Notes under the pieces: generated by a model
Database searches by the model: none
The model's input: only the letters and a program-made list of their open reading frames with translations
What the model was told of the DNA's origin: nothing
Translations under genes and position numbers: made by a program
Part shown: one piece after another, positions 11,075-21,470 of the stretch
Position numbering within the stretch: position 1 is the first letter of the stretch
How the letters are laid out: every line of letters begins with the position of its first letter
Origin: Polytrichum commune
Taxonomy: Eukaryota; Streptophyta; Polytrichopsida; Polytrichales; Polytrichaceae
Length of the DNA stretch: 64,000 nt
NCBI GenBank assembly: GCA_950295325.1
Contig: OX485804.1
Location: 29,760,001-29,824,000, forward strand
Reading direction: 5' to 3'

Positions 11075-11275
11075 TTCGGGCCAACCAGTTACATGTTGAC
11101 ATCCTCCGGTTTTCCTTTATTAAGTTGGGGTATATTCAATACATTCCTGTAACATGCTTGGTAATTTTCATGCAGTTTTGAACTTTCACCGGTTATTTCT
11201 CAAAATCATCTGGTAGTTTTATAACTAACTGCCGGTTCTCCCCAATCGTAGTTCACGAAACCTAATAGTCCAAAA
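11075..11275 (+). repeat. AACCGGTT-containing repeat, copy 2
   Basis: A direct repeat of 9,740-9,960, diverged (one AACCGGTT half lost), with TAACTAACTGCCGGTTCTCC conserved at its end. Direct repeats spaced 1.3 kb apart could be LTR-like, but TG..CA ends were not found. Confidence 0.6.
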
Positions 11276-11439
11276 AATTTATCGTGTGCTAGGTCGACAT
11301 TCATAGTGAATGGGCAAGCTGGGCGTTTGTTGCGCCCAGTCACTGCCGTTACAGAAATTTATACGAAAAGTGGCCCCCTGCTGGTGGGAGCCTGCAACTG
11401 GCCCTCCCACCAACAGGTGTGGGCGGCCTATTAGTGGAT

Positions 11440-12030
11440 AGATTGTGGGGGTTGACATTGGAGGGTAGTAGCTTGGTGGGTAGATTATGGGGGGTTGGCA
11501 TTGATGGGTGAGCATTGTGGTGTGTATAAGCACACAAGGTGATAATGCTTATGAGCACCATGATATGAATAGGGACAAATCCCTAATGTCGAGGGTGTAT
11601 GTTGGTATTGGCGCTCATTTTCTTTCTTCATCTTTCAGATCTAGATCTATTCTTCTCCTTTTTTCTCCTTTGGATATGGCGCCTCAATGTTCTTCTATCA
11701 TAGCTCGTTGGTTTTCTTTTGTAGTAGTTCCTTGGTCTTCTCTTGTGGCAATGCAATGATACCTTCATGTGACATTTCTTCGGTTGATGTCTCTTGGTTT
11801 CCTCATGTATTCGGTGTCATCAAGGTGTTTCTCCAGGTGTTGGATCTTCTTGCACAACATAAGGTTCCAGGCTTCTACCCCATCCTCTTTATCACCACTT
11901 GGCAACAAATGTCACCTTCAAATGAATAAATTCCTATATGCAAAACAACAAGCTCTCACTATCTATCTAAAAAAAAAATACAACTATGTATGACAAGCCC
12001 AAAACATGCCGGCTCCAATCTTTTTCTAGG
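11440..12030. other. G/T-rich LINE-5'-like sequence and unassigned DNA
   Basis: The first ~90 bases (GGTGGGTAGATT and GGTTGGCATTGATGGGTG) resemble 9,430-9,475 at the LINE 5' side. The remainder to 12,030 has overlapping frames of 74-83 aa without recognisable domains, and nothing else can be supported. Confidence 0.35.
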
Positions 12031-12036
12031 GGTTAA

Positions 12037-12405
12037 AGGCCGGTGTAGACTACAATGAAGAAGTGCACCGGTCAAGAATGTTAGGGGAATGAAGCAATAT
12101 GATTGGCTACGAATTGGGTTCTTCACTGGCCAGGGTCTACACTACGGCCAAGGCTCCTCTGGTGCAATACTTCAAGCATGGATGTCAATATAGCAACATT
12201 TTTTACTTGGGAATTCTCTAGAGATCAACTTTCTTGGGAAACCTCAAAGCCTTGGACAAGAAACTTGGCCTCTCGAGAACTCCAACTTGAAACTTTTAAA
12301 TATAAACCGTTTTTTCATATACCAACCGTTGCTTCAAATAACTTTGTCTTGAGCTGAAATTCTTGACTGAGATGTGCACTTGTACACCGTAGTCTAAACC
12401 GGCCC
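12037..12405. mobile_element. MITE, PIF/Harbinger-like, next to the gene promoter
   Basis: The ends form an imperfect ~30-bp inverted repeat: left AGGCCGGTGTAGACTACAAT, right (reverse-complemented) GGGCCGGTTTAGACTACGGT, both continuing to AAGTGCAC. The flanks are TAA (12,034-12,036) and CAA (12,406-12,408), close to the TAA duplication of Harbinger/Tourist elements. There is no coding capacity. It ends about 30 bp before the GC-rich promoter island. Confidence 0.65.
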
Positions 12406-12429
12406 CAAGCCTCAACCCATGAAGGGTGA

Positions 12430-13251
12430 AATTGGTCATGTGGCAAAATTGTCGTTGGGGACACGTGCGGGCAGGTGGTTGGACAGTAGGCCGTGGCGAG
12501 AGGGTTGACCAAGGAAGAAGGGGCAAAAAACAAAGAACAGCTGAAGCAAATTCAAACGTGCAGGCACGGCAAACGGGCCTTTAGGCCGCCCACCAATCGG
12601 CGGCTTCCGCGGCACCTCCTTCGCGTCATGATTGGGCCGCGGAGACGCCGACTAACGCTGGCGGCGTCAGCGTCAGCGGCCTCTCGACTCTCTCTCGGGG
12701 TCCTGCTGCCCCAGCTTGCTTCCTTCCTCGCTTCCTTCGCCTCCTCCATTTGCTTAAGAGACCTTCCCAAGTGGAGAGGAGTTTGTTCACACGTTTTTCT
12801 CTACTCCGCGGCTCCCAGTTGCACATCTCCTCTCCTCCCTCTTTCCCGCTTCCTTCCCTTCTCCCCCATCAAAAGGTCCCAACCCCCAGTGCTACTTTCA
12901 TTCCACACGTTGTAGCTTCCTGTCGAGTCTTGCCTTTTATCTTCCTTTGCAGTATTGCGGTGATTGTGCACTCTCCCCCTGTGGCACATCTCTCTCTACC
13001 TCCACTTCTCTCCCATCTTGCTTCTTATCAACAGCACTCGGCCGCAACCACAGTTCCAGTTCCACTCTACAGATTTCTGTCTTCGCTTTGGTGTGGTTAA
13101 AGTACTCTAGAGGTTCGGGATCATTCGGAGGCCAGAGGAGCGCGCAGGTCGTGTTGGGTCGTGTTGTGTCGTGTCTTGTCGGTGTTGGTGGTTGTCTGTG
13201 AGGGAAGATTTGGCGGCGTCCTGAAAGAAACAGGGGCACATATTACAAGAG
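12430..13251 (+). promoter_or_regulatory. GC-rich promoter and 5' leader of the 91-aa gene
   Basis: GC content rises abruptly, with many CpGs, compared with the flanks. A CACGTG core lies at 12,462-12,467 and inverted CCAAT (ATTGG) at 12,631-12,635. From about 12,700 to 13,060 the plus strand is dominated by C/T-rich patches (TCTCTC, CCTCCTCC), a pattern common in plant core promoters and leaders. No clear TATA box is seen. No ATG was noticed between about 12,760 and 13,251, so the first ATG of a transcript starting there is the one used for the CDS. A 140-aa plus-strand frame at 12,493-12,915 overlaps the island and is more likely a by-product of GC richness. Confidence 0.6.
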
Positions 13252-14133
13252 ATGGCCAGCAAGTTCGGTGCTCTGGCGGGTGCCGCGGTCGCAGCGGTGG
13301 GCGCCTTGTGTAGCTACGAGGCGCGTGTGTTACACTTACACAGCTCCCCTGGCGAGTCGTTTCAGGTACCTTTCGCTCTCTTTCCCTTGGTCTCCCCCGT
13401 CACTTAACCTGTAGAGAGAGAAGGATGGAGATGGTTAAGCCCCGGATGGCGGAGTCCAATCACAGAGTGACATGCTCTATGGAGCAAGCATGGGTGGGCC
13501 GGAAATTTGAGGTCGATGTGGATATAAATGTCGTCAGGTTTGGGTGGGGAGTACTTATGGGATTCTTCTTTTTTTTTTGGCTTTTGGCGTGTAGGATCTT
13601 GGGTTCTGAATTTCGTAAGGTAGCTCAACCCAACGCCATCAATACTGAACCTATGACCACCCAAATGAAACGGGGGCTTCGTTTTAGAACTCGAGTCTAG
13701 GACAGACAAGCATACTCTCGTTTTACGAGAGTTGGATTTGCTTTCTAAACTTATGCCCCCCCCCCATTCATTATGGTGGTCATAGGTTCGTTGTTGGTGC
13801 TAGGTTGAGTTGCTTTTAGTGGGTTACGAATGGTGGGATGTATGGTGGACGCATGCTTTTGATCTTGAGTGTGTGGATAGAGGTCATGATATTTGGCATA
13901 CCCGGTAGTTTAGGTTTTGGTATTTGTGACAGATTGGTGGATTTCTGACGTTTAGTATTGCATGTGTGCAGCTAACCATGGCTGAAGTCTTGGGATGCAA
14001 GGAAGGGTGCTGTCCACCTGGACCTCACAGTGAGGTCGGTAAGGACAGCCTTGGCAACTCTTCTGCCAATCTTTTGCCGCATTTCGACGGGCCTAATTCA
14101 TATGAAACCCTCTTGTTTGCCCCAAGATATTGA
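13252..14133 (+). CDS. Two-exon gene, 91-aa protein of unknown function
   Basis: Exon 1 CDS is 13,252-13,365 (38 codons) and exon 2 is 13,972-14,133 (53 codons plus TGA); the intron is about 606 bp, phase 0, with donor TTTCAG|GTACCT and acceptor GTGTGCAG|CTAACC. The start has a favourable context (G at -3 and +4) behind a GC-rich leader. The protein starts MASKFGALAGAAVAAVGA, a short hydrophobic Ala/Gly/Val stretch (residues about 4-21) that could be a signal anchor or transit element. Exon 2 begins LTMAEVLGCKEGCCPPG, with a CxxxCC cysteine cluster at residues 47-52, followed by a polar stretch and LPHFDGPNSYETLLFAPRY at the C-terminus. I do not recognise the family. Splice sites, coding bias and promoter together make it credible. 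Localisation and function are unknown. Confidence 0.72.
13366..13971 (+). other. Intron of the 91-aa gene
   Basis: A GT...AG intron with a T-rich stretch (13,566-13,578), a C9 run near 13,758 and a pyrimidine-poor but acceptable acceptor (GCATGTGTGCAG). The 91-aa plus-strand frame at 13,425-13,700 lies wholly inside and has no recognisable domain. Confidence 0.65.
14038..14048 (+). promoter_or_regulatory. Possible alternative splice donor in exon 2
   Basis: GTCG|GTAAGG is a strong donor match within the coding exon. Pairing with the acceptor-like CTTGCTGCAG near 14,359 would replace the C-terminus with a short alternative tail ending at a TAA near 14,405. The unspliced frame reads through to TGA at 14,131, so both forms are possible. 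Confidence 0.25.
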
Positions 14134-14900
14134 ATCTTGTGGTGGAGCTTTTGCGGATCACGAGGCTAACTCATCAACAAACTGGTTACATCAGGAAGGT
14201 CACTCTGAAGTTTCTGAAAGTTTTTTGAGAGTTCCTGGAAGCCGGATGGGATGCGAAGACCTGCAAATGGTGCATGCTTGAAGTTGTTGGAAAATATCAT
14301 ATGATCTTTCCAGACTCGGATGGTCAGCCTCACAGTGACAATGTCTAACTTGCTGCAGTCACATTTAGTTGCACCACAGGAGCATTGGAATGTGGCAGAG
14401 CGTAAACGAGAGCATCAGCAGTATTAACCCAATTTTGTAGACCTGATTTGAGACTTTAGACTAACAACCCATTCTTATAATTCATCCTTCATAACACGAG
14501 TGACCCACCCCTGGATGGCTCTTTACTTTTGGAACCTGTCCTTTGGGTAAACCGGCAGTGTGTGGAATAAAAGATATCTGGTGGTGGTTTCACTTACTCA
14601 GGGTAAAAGCTTTTGACATTTTTTTGTATACACTGAAGTATACCAGCCAAGTTAGGAGTTGCACCTGTCACCAGCTTCAGGACATTACTACTTTGCTATG
14701 TGTCAGAGGATTTTGTACATTACCTGGAGATTTCTAGGAGTTGAGTACTACTGAAATAGTAGTTTTTGCTATAAAGCTGGAAAAGATGATTCATGTGGCT
14801 CGCCACTTTTGCCTATCATGTGTGCAACTTTTGGTACAATCTCCACAATTTATTTGGCTGTTTATGTATTGTGTGTTAACTTGTTTTATGTTACAATGAA
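14134..14900 (+). other. Probable 3' UTR of the 91-aa gene
   Basis: After the stop there is AT-rich, apparently single-copy sequence with GGAATAAAAG near 14,567 and a T/G-rich segment at 14,855-14,895 (TGTGTTAACTTGTTTTATG then AATGAAAA), which resemble plant polyadenylation context. The true end cannot be fixed without transcripts. Confidence 0.4.
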
Positions 14901-16600
14901 AATTCGTGAAATTGTGGATGGAATGGTGAATTTGATGAAACATTCAATGTGGCAGAAATGTATTTTTAGGAAGTAGTTCCCTGAGGTGATAAGTAGTGTA
15001 GCCCATTCTTTGGACCTTCTCCATGATGTTTTACTGTGGATTATTTGGGGATGTTGAATAATGAAGAGAAATGCCCTACTAGAAAGTAAAGCTTCGCTAG
15101 GTATGTGGGCCTTGCTGGTCACTCTTCGTTATTGGTACACCTATACTTGAGTGTTATATGGCTGGGCTTGCAAATCTTATAGGATACCAGAGAGACATGT
15201 GGTGCAGCAAGTTTGGCTTATGTGCTCAAACTATAGATGGGATGCCATTCTACGTTCAATAGTGAATGTGATATGTAGGTCCTATCTGATAACAAAAAGT
15301 GAAAGAGTAGTGCAATTCACAATTTCTAATCAAATGAACAATTCTGGATGTAGTTGTCAAATTGGCTGTGAAGGTGAAAGTGCCCACAACTTACAAGGCA
15401 CTTTAACATATATTGACCTCATTTCAGCCTAGTTTAACTGTTTTAAGTTCAGGATCTACATCTACAGGATTTTAGCTACAGGTAATGGACATGTGTCTAA
15501 GTTCCGAAGAATCGCATTTGCACAGTGATATCAAATATGTGATCTCTTCGAATTTGATCAGTATCCAAGTGGACAGGGTACTGCCTTGTGTAACTTGGTT
15601 TGTTATATGCTTGGACTTCATAGTTGGATGTTGTTATTGAGGTGACAATTGTTTTTCTACATCGCGACCCTCACCGAGGCCCTCTAGTGGCACTTTCAAC
15701 TCCACAAACAACTTTTGACTGTTGGATGAGAGAATTTTGGGAACCCCCTGCACATGGAAGTGTGCGCTAATTTTCCTTGGGAAAGAAAAGCCAACGGCCA
15801 ACATGATAGTAGTGGATAGTTGAAGTTTAAGGAGGGGGGCTTTTCCAAAACTTGGAAATTAACCTTCGTTTGAGCAAGGAAAACTTGATTTCCATAAACT
15901 TTTTGGTGTGGACATGAGATTGTTGTATTTTAGACTAATGTCTATCATGGTGCCACATTCTTGATGACTGAACTTTGCCAAAAGTTTTCATAATTTTTAG
16001 ATTCATTTTCAATTTTACTAGCATCTCAAGGTATAAAGTTCATTCAATGCAATCATGCAACATTGAAAATGGGTAAGGGTGAGGATGGTCTTATTCCAAC
16101 TTGAATGTTGGACAAGGCAAATCTACTCTCTCATATAATGGCCATCTTACTCCACATGAAAGTGCTTGGCCATCAAGATGCTTGAAGATACTAGAGGAAA
16201 TTTTGCCAATGTTGGCAATCTTGCTTTGTCGGAACAGCCGGCACATGGAGATGTGCCATAAGAACCTGAAGCAGTGACCCCTCAAGCCATATTTCTCTAC
16301 TATTTCCCATGAACTCACAAACAAGTTCGTAAAACTATGGTTTTCTGCACACACAAATTGCTATTATCAAAAGAAAATTGTTAATAGTTTGTTGGGTCTG
16401 GAAAGCTGCAGGCAATGATCCATTAAATGAGCTATATAGCAAACTTGGAAGTTGATCAGTAGTCTTTTACCACTATCTTGGATGAAACATATTATAGAGG
16501 TATTCCTATTTCTATTTGTGTCTGTGTTCACTGTTGCCTCTATCCTCATGCTAATTTAAAAGATCACAAATGATGCATCATCACCACCATACTAATTCCT
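14901..16600. other. Intergenic, with diverged dispersed repeats
   Basis: No gene is supported. Around 15,690-15,760 the segment CACTTTCAACTCCACAAAC recurs in related form at 18,360, 18,690 and 57,500. Around 16,130-16,260, TTACTCCACATGAAAGTG recurs at about 49,205, together with ACACATGGAG/GCACATGGAG further along, so both belong to dispersed families of unknown type. Confidence 0.45.
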
Positions 16601-16602
16601 GT

Positions 16603-16676
16603 TGAAATCATGTTGAAATCATGTTGAAATCATGTTGAAATCACATGTTGAACTCACATGTTGAACTCACATTGAA
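16603..16676. repeat. Minisatellite, ATGTTGAAATC units
   Basis: About six imperfect units of 11-15 bp: TGTTGAAATCA repeated four times, then ATGTTGAACTCAC variants. Confidence 0.9.
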
Positions 16677-17120
16677 AGTTACTTGAAAAAACATGTTACA
16701 TATAATGAATGTGTGCTTACGAATCCCACATTCTGTACTAGTGTGCAAAGCTGGTTCATTACCGTAATTCCAATTGTTATGGAGGTATGGAATCATGAAG
16801 TTAGGTTAATGGTACTGGATTTTGAACCACCGTAGAGTGCTATCTGGTTCAACACTTTGAGTGCCAAATTGTAATTTCCACATCGGAGATGTTGGGTCCC
16901 AACCGCTATGACAACAAAATGTGGCAATGTTCATCCAGAATTCGACTCTTTTATGTTGAATTACAGTGTATGCAACTCAAGATTAATAAGCATTCAACAT
17001 TCTTTGTCATAAACATTGACCCATCGCAGCTGTGAAATTTGTAAAGCTAGCTTTCCAGTTGCACAGTGGTTGATTAATGTTGGTGTTGTTAATGAGATTG
17101 ATATTGAAGCAAAACATAAC

Positions 17121-17479
17121 GTATGTGGGTGTTATTCGGTTACTTTTCTTATATTTGATTGATGTGTGGTTAGTTGAGGATCGTAGAACAAACACCATAA
17201 AGACACACGTTTATAAGAGATTGGACTATGTCTTAAAATTTTATGATTTCCTCTACGCACAATAGTGAACACAATAGGAGGGCCAAATGTATTCACTGAA
17301 GGAATCAACAAACATGCACTTCTGATAAGCATAATTAAAGCAGGGAGGTCCGATGTTCCATCTGGTTTCATCTGAAGTTTCATCATAGGTTTGCTAATGC
17401 GATATGAACATTTGAAGACGTAAATCTGATCAATAGACATTGGAGAACAAGAAAACCTAAATGAATGACACTTGCGTAC
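17121..17479. mobile_element. MITE family M1, copy 1
   Basis: The left end is GTATGTGGGTGTTATTCGGT; the right end reverse-complemented is GTACGCAAGTGTCATTCATT. The interior contains the family-typical text AACAAACACCATAAAGACAC and AATAGTGAACACAATAGGAG. It is about 360 bp and non-coding. Other copies are at 19.1, 35.3, 35.7, 36.6 and 51.9 kb, with partial copies at 41.2, 58.6-58.9 and 61.0 kb. Confidence 0.65.
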
Positions 17480-17849
17480 CTTTGGTTTCAGTACCCAAAG
17501 AAGATATCTGAAACACAGACATCCTAATGTTTGCAGTATTCATATAATTGCACAGATTGCAAATAACCTGCAATATGCTTGACTGGTGAAAAACACCGCA
17601 GTTAGATGTAGATGCCATTCCTAATCCATATTCTCTCACCTTGCTGTTTTTCAAAGAAAAACTAAACTAAATCATGATTTAATCAACAGTTGGAACATCG
17701 ATTCAAACCTTGAGTTGTAGCACTGGATCAGCACTCATATACTTAATTGTGGGTCGGGAGTTGTATAGATGCCAATGTAGCTACAAACGACTGAATACGC
17801 CGACGACAGGAAAAACTTGCGCCTGTGCTGAATTTCTAACTGAAATTAT

Positions 17850-18280
17850 TGTTGACCATTTTATAAAATTGCACCACAAATTGTGCTGCATAAATTCCAT
17901 CAATGTCTGCAGGGGAGGCCAAACATGTTCAAAAACGCCAGTTTTGGAACAGAGTTCGGTGGGCAAAGATGAAAAAGATTATTGGCCTTAAAACATGTGT
18001 CCAGGTTTTGGGAGATTGGTTTCAATCAAGGTAGGTCTTTTCTTTTTTACTTTTTGGTTACAAATGTTTGTTTTCAACTCCGATCGACAACAGAGGTTTT
18101 GAGGTCTTACAAAACCACCGACTAAGCACATGTTAAGGCCAATATTCATTTACCTTGGCCCCCGGACTAAGTTTCAAAGCAGGTGTTCTCGAATGTGTGT
18201 GGCCTCTAACACAAGATCTGTTACACAAGTCATCATATCTGTGTTGAAACAATTCCTTGATTTGTTGAAAGAACTTGGTG
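17850..18280. repeat. Inverted repeat with coding-like arms
   Basis: The left arm (about 17,850-17,995) translated forward ends KTPVLEQSSVGKDEKDYWP. The right arm (about 18,133-18,280) translated on the minus strand ends RTPALKLSPGAKVNEYWP, so the arms are inverted copies. At DNA level both inner ends read ATTGGCCTTAA(AA)CATGTG. About 140 bp of T-rich DNA separates them. This is likely a foldback or long-TIR element rather than a gene. Confidence 0.55.
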
Positions 18281-18339
18281 TCAAGAACATGAATCACCAA
18301 ATAAATACTCAGATGTTTGGCAGGATCCCATTGCATTCC

Positions 18340-18860
18340 TGTTTCCTGATATATAACGTATGTGGACCTACTGTGGGCACTTCCAACTTCATAGACAATT
18401 TGGACTGATTTGGGTACCTTCTCAGGCATCCGGTAAACTGGCTGGTTGCCAATCGCGATGAGCTACTCAGATTGTTAATTCAGGTTTCAGAAACATTGGA
18501 GTTGACATGCAAAAGCTATATAAGTTCAAAGTCAACATTTTCTTTATCTTGAATGACCACATGAGCAAATCAATGCAAGTCGCTCATCCATAACAGCAAT
18601 GTGTTGTGACAATATTTCAATCATGAAATCAGGCCATCTTATAATGACACCGTCTTTTAAACTTATGTATGCGGCCTTGTTATGAACACTTACAACTCCA
18701 CATATACTTTTGATCGTTGGGTTGAACTGGGAACTGTCTAATGCGGCAAGCAATTGTGGATCACGCATTTTTTCATTTCAATTTTCAGAATCGAAGTTGA
18801 GCTGTAGAAGTTATAACAGGTCAAAGTGAAGATTCTCTTTCTCATTTCGTGATACAGAGG
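18340..18860. repeat. Diverged dispersed repeat (CACTTCCAACTCCACA family)
   Basis: The segments near 18,370 and 18,690 (ACTTACAACTCCACATATAC) resemble 15,690 and 57,495-57,600, including a following ATTGTGGATCA/ATTGTGAATCA motif. The type is unknown. A 74-aa minus frame at 18,544-18,768 shows no domain. Confidence 0.4.
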
Positions 18861-19132
18861 CCTTCCCATGTGTGTTCAATGGTGCATATATTTTGAGAAC
18901 ATTGTCTAATGTCAACGTAGAACGTCTCTCTTTCGTATCCATTCTTGACTCCAAGTCTTGCCACTGTACCTCTCAAATATATATTCAATCAAAAAGCACG
19001 TACATACTTGATATTCAAGTCAAGCTTAATGAGGATTCAACATTCTTTGCGATATCCTTATGACAACAGAAATTGCACACAATGCAATAATTGCACATAA
19101 TGCAATTTCCACCAAATACAACCATCCTTAAA

Positions 19133-19486
19133 CGTAAGTGGGTGTTATTCAGTACCTTTTCTCAATGGGAGATTTAAATTTACTTGTTGTGTAGTTAGGT
19201 GAAGATCAATGAGCAAGCACCATCAAGACACACTTTTTAAGATTGGATTACATGACACGTCTTCAAAATTTTAGTAACTACACGACACTCAACAGTGAAC
19301 ACAATTGGGAGGACCCATGTATTGAGTTGAGGAGTCAACAAAGATGCACTTCCAATAACCATAACTAAACCAAGGGAGGTCCGATTTTCAATCCAATTTT
19401 TGCTAATGCTTCATAAATTCCGATGTGCAAATCTAATTTGGGGGGTGGAGAAAATGATAAACAATCCAAGTGACACCCACAGTACC
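19133..19486. mobile_element. MITE family M1, copy 2
   Basis: The left end is CGTAAGTGGGTGTTATTCAG; the right end is AGTGACACCCACAGTACCTT. The interior shares AAGACACACTTTTTAAGATT and AACAGTGAACACAATTGGGA with the 17.1-kb copy, in the same orientation. Confidence 0.65.
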
Positions 19487-19739
19487 TTAGTTCTTACAAA
19501 AGCCTGCACCCAACAAGTATGGTCTCTCACCAGAAAACGGTTGCATGTTCTGATATTACAAAGGCAAGCTCGTCTCCTTCATGAGGATTTCCTGCAGTTG
19601 AAGCCTAAAGATCAAATGCCTTTCTCTCTTTATTTTTGTCTTGGGGGTTTATGGTTTTGCAAGTTTAAATGCGAAGTAGCTTAGTTGCAATGGTGTAAAT
19701 TACTTGGTGGCGTTGGTTGACTATAGTGAGGCAGTCTTC

Positions 19740-19896
19740 CATAACATTATTCAAATTCATAACAATGTTATGTGGGATTGACAGTGTCCCACATAATATT
19801 TCCGGATATTGTCCACATTAAGACTGAATGTGCGGAATATTCTATGGAAAATTGTCGATCCCACATAACATTGTTATGGATATGAATAATGTTATG
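19740..19896. mobile_element. 157-bp hairpin MITE
   Basis: Almost the whole element is palindromic. The left arm CATAACATTATTCAAATTCA then TAACAATGTTATGTGGGATT faces the right arm, reverse-complemented, CATAACATTATTCATATCCA then TAACAATGTTATGTGGGATC. It could fold into a long hairpin and is a candidate for small-RNA production. Confidence 0.75.
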
Positions 19897-19989
19897 CCTA
19901 TCTGAATCTGTCACATAACAGTTCAATATATTTTAAACCTTTAGAATTTGGATTGCATGACGAATGGGAGATACGATTCTTTGTGTGTG

Positions 19990-20420
19990 AAAATGTGTAT
20001 TTGAGTTATCCGTAAAGTCCCTCAAAGCGGGACGAAATCGTGGGTTTGACCCTTCGTTGAAAAACTTTCTATCAAGAGCTCGTGAGCTTGTCATACATCG
20101 GAGCCTATTTTGAAAGTTGGGTGAAACTTTTGGGACCTCCTTTTTTCACCTTTCAAACTTTGAGAGAATTTTAGGATCAAAAATAGGGTATGTGCATTGG
20201 ACCCACTGTCCTAAATCATGTATCAACATGTTCAAGGCTAGCTTTGTCCATCCATCCTACTAGGTTATAAGCTAAAAAGCCAATTTTCAATAGCCTGACA
20301 CACACTCTTTGTGTATGATAATTTAAGCATTAAGAAACAAAGGGTTGTTAAATCGACCACACCCTAGTTAAAATGACCACATTCAACATGTAAGTTGGAC
20401 AAGTTTATTCTAACACGAAG
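19990..20420 (-). repeat. 420-bp dispersed repeat R420, minus copy
   Basis: This is the reverse complement of the tandem copies at 38.8-39.7 kb and of 60.4 kb. Shared text includes GACGAAATCGTGGGTTTGAC, TTGAGAGAATTTTAGGATC and ATTAAGAAA. It is non-coding. Confidence 0.65.
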
Positions 20421-20697
20421 CTAATATCACGCTCCTCTTCATGTGTGCGACAAAAAACCGAAATTTAACAGCTCATGTAACCGCATGACACATCTTTGTG
20501 GTCGTTTTAACAAACTACGTGACCAATTCGACAATTACCTAAGAAAACTTGGGTGTCTTTGTATGATTTTCATGATCTTAATGTTGGGACTAGACCCATG
20601 GTTTCATCTTGTTTTCTTTACGAATAACTCTATTGTCCACACAAGTTGGACTGTCTCTGCATGTCAAGGGCGGTGGTGTTGATAATGGCTCCATAAG

Positions 20698-20709
20698 TAC
20701 AGCTAGGCA
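20698..20709. repeat. SINE target-site duplication, left (TACAGCTAGGCA)
   Basis: A perfect 12-bp match to 21,075-21,086. Confidence 0.85.
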
Positions 20710-21074
20710 GAGGGCACCACGGGCCTTAGCTTGGTGGTTAGGGCTCATGGCCCCCAATGAGGAGGTTGTGGGTTCTATTCCCCATGCCGGCGTGGTGCTC
20801 ACCACCTTAGTCCACCCAACTATGGTGGGGGGTCCTTGGACCTTGTTGTATGGGTACCTCAAAGTCCTTTGGGGGGATACCATGTCCGGTATCTTCAAGG
20901 CACTAGTGGCTAGCTAGGAACTAGTATAGTGTGTCACTATAGTGTCCATCCTCGAAAGGGGAGAGTAGTATTGCCCCAATGTCCCCTTGTCCAGTGGGCA
21001 TCGGGTCATTGACATTACGAACGGACACTTTATTCACGCCGGCCCCTTGCTAAAAAGGGACCAGAGTTTCTATC
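20710..21074 (+). mobile_element. tRNA-derived SINE, family S1
   Basis: A 365-bp element flanked by a perfect 12-bp duplication (TACAGCTAGGCA). It carries an internal RNA polymerase III promoter: A box TAGCTTGGTGG at 20,727-20,737 and B box GGTTCTATTCC at 20,771-20,781, spaced as in tRNA genes. The tRNA-like head is followed by a body of unknown origin. The end is not poly(A) but T-rich (GAGTTTCTATC), as in many plant SINEs. The long open frames here (102 aa on each strand) are coincidental. SINEs are mobilised by LINE-encoded enzymes, but the partner cannot be inferred. Confidence 0.85.
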
Positions 21075-21086
21075 TACAGCTAGGCA
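21075..21086. repeat. SINE target-site duplication, right
   Basis: A perfect copy of 20,698-20,709. Confidence 0.85.
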
Positions 21087-21099
21087 TACCAAAAATGCT

Positions 21100-21400
21100 T
21101 GAATGGTTCAATGAACAAGGAGAATGAACCCCTAATCCCAGATGAACCGGTTGAAGAGTTTGAGAAATAACCGGTTGAAATTCAAGACTTCAGGAGAACT
21201 ACTAGTCGTTTTAGAGGAATCTAGAGAATACACCTCCAATAAATACAAAGAAAAACTGAAAGATCACAACATGTAACCGACTGGACTTGGAAATAATTGG
21301 ATTTTGAGTGATTATTCCCAAAAATCTCCCCGGACACTTCACGAATGTGGCAAATTGGTTTAATATAAGTACCACTTGGTTTGATAGAATAGTCTGCAAC
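21100..21400 (-). repeat. AACCGGTT-containing repeat, copy 3 (inverted)
   Basis: This copy has GAACCGGTTGAAGAGTTTGA and AATAACCGGTTGAA, the reverse complement of the 9.7-kb copy. It also shares the CCCAAAAATCTCCCCG block, inverted relative to 9,718-9,735. Confidence 0.6.
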
Positions 21401-21470
21401 ATTTAAGCAGGCTGATGATGTTTGTTTGCAAATAAGGTAGATGGGTGTTAAATGGTTAATTTTTTCCCAA

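Larger units (their letters stand above)
9515..11430. mobile_element. Composite repeat bounded by CCCACACCTGYTGGTGG
   Basis: The left edge (about 9,517) carries GCCCACACCTGCTGGTGG and the right edge (about 11,400-11,428) carries its inverted form, CCACCAACAGGTGTGGGC. Extra partial copies lie inside both ends (CCACCAGTAGGTGTGGGCG near 9,577, CCCTGCTGGTGGGAGC near 11,377). Flanking sequence on both sides is similar G/T-rich LINE-5'-like DNA, so this may be an insertion within the LINE 5' region. No target duplication could be recognised and no transposase is present. Confidence 0.4.

Noticed and set aside
12493-12915. 140-aa plus-strand frame in the promoter island
   Set aside because: It ends before the supported gene, shows Arg/Ser/Leu/Pro-rich low complexity and lies in GC-rich DNA where stops are rare; no domain.
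20590-20917. 102-aa frames on both strands over the SINE
   Set aside because: They coincide with the pol III-type SINE head and body and have no domain.
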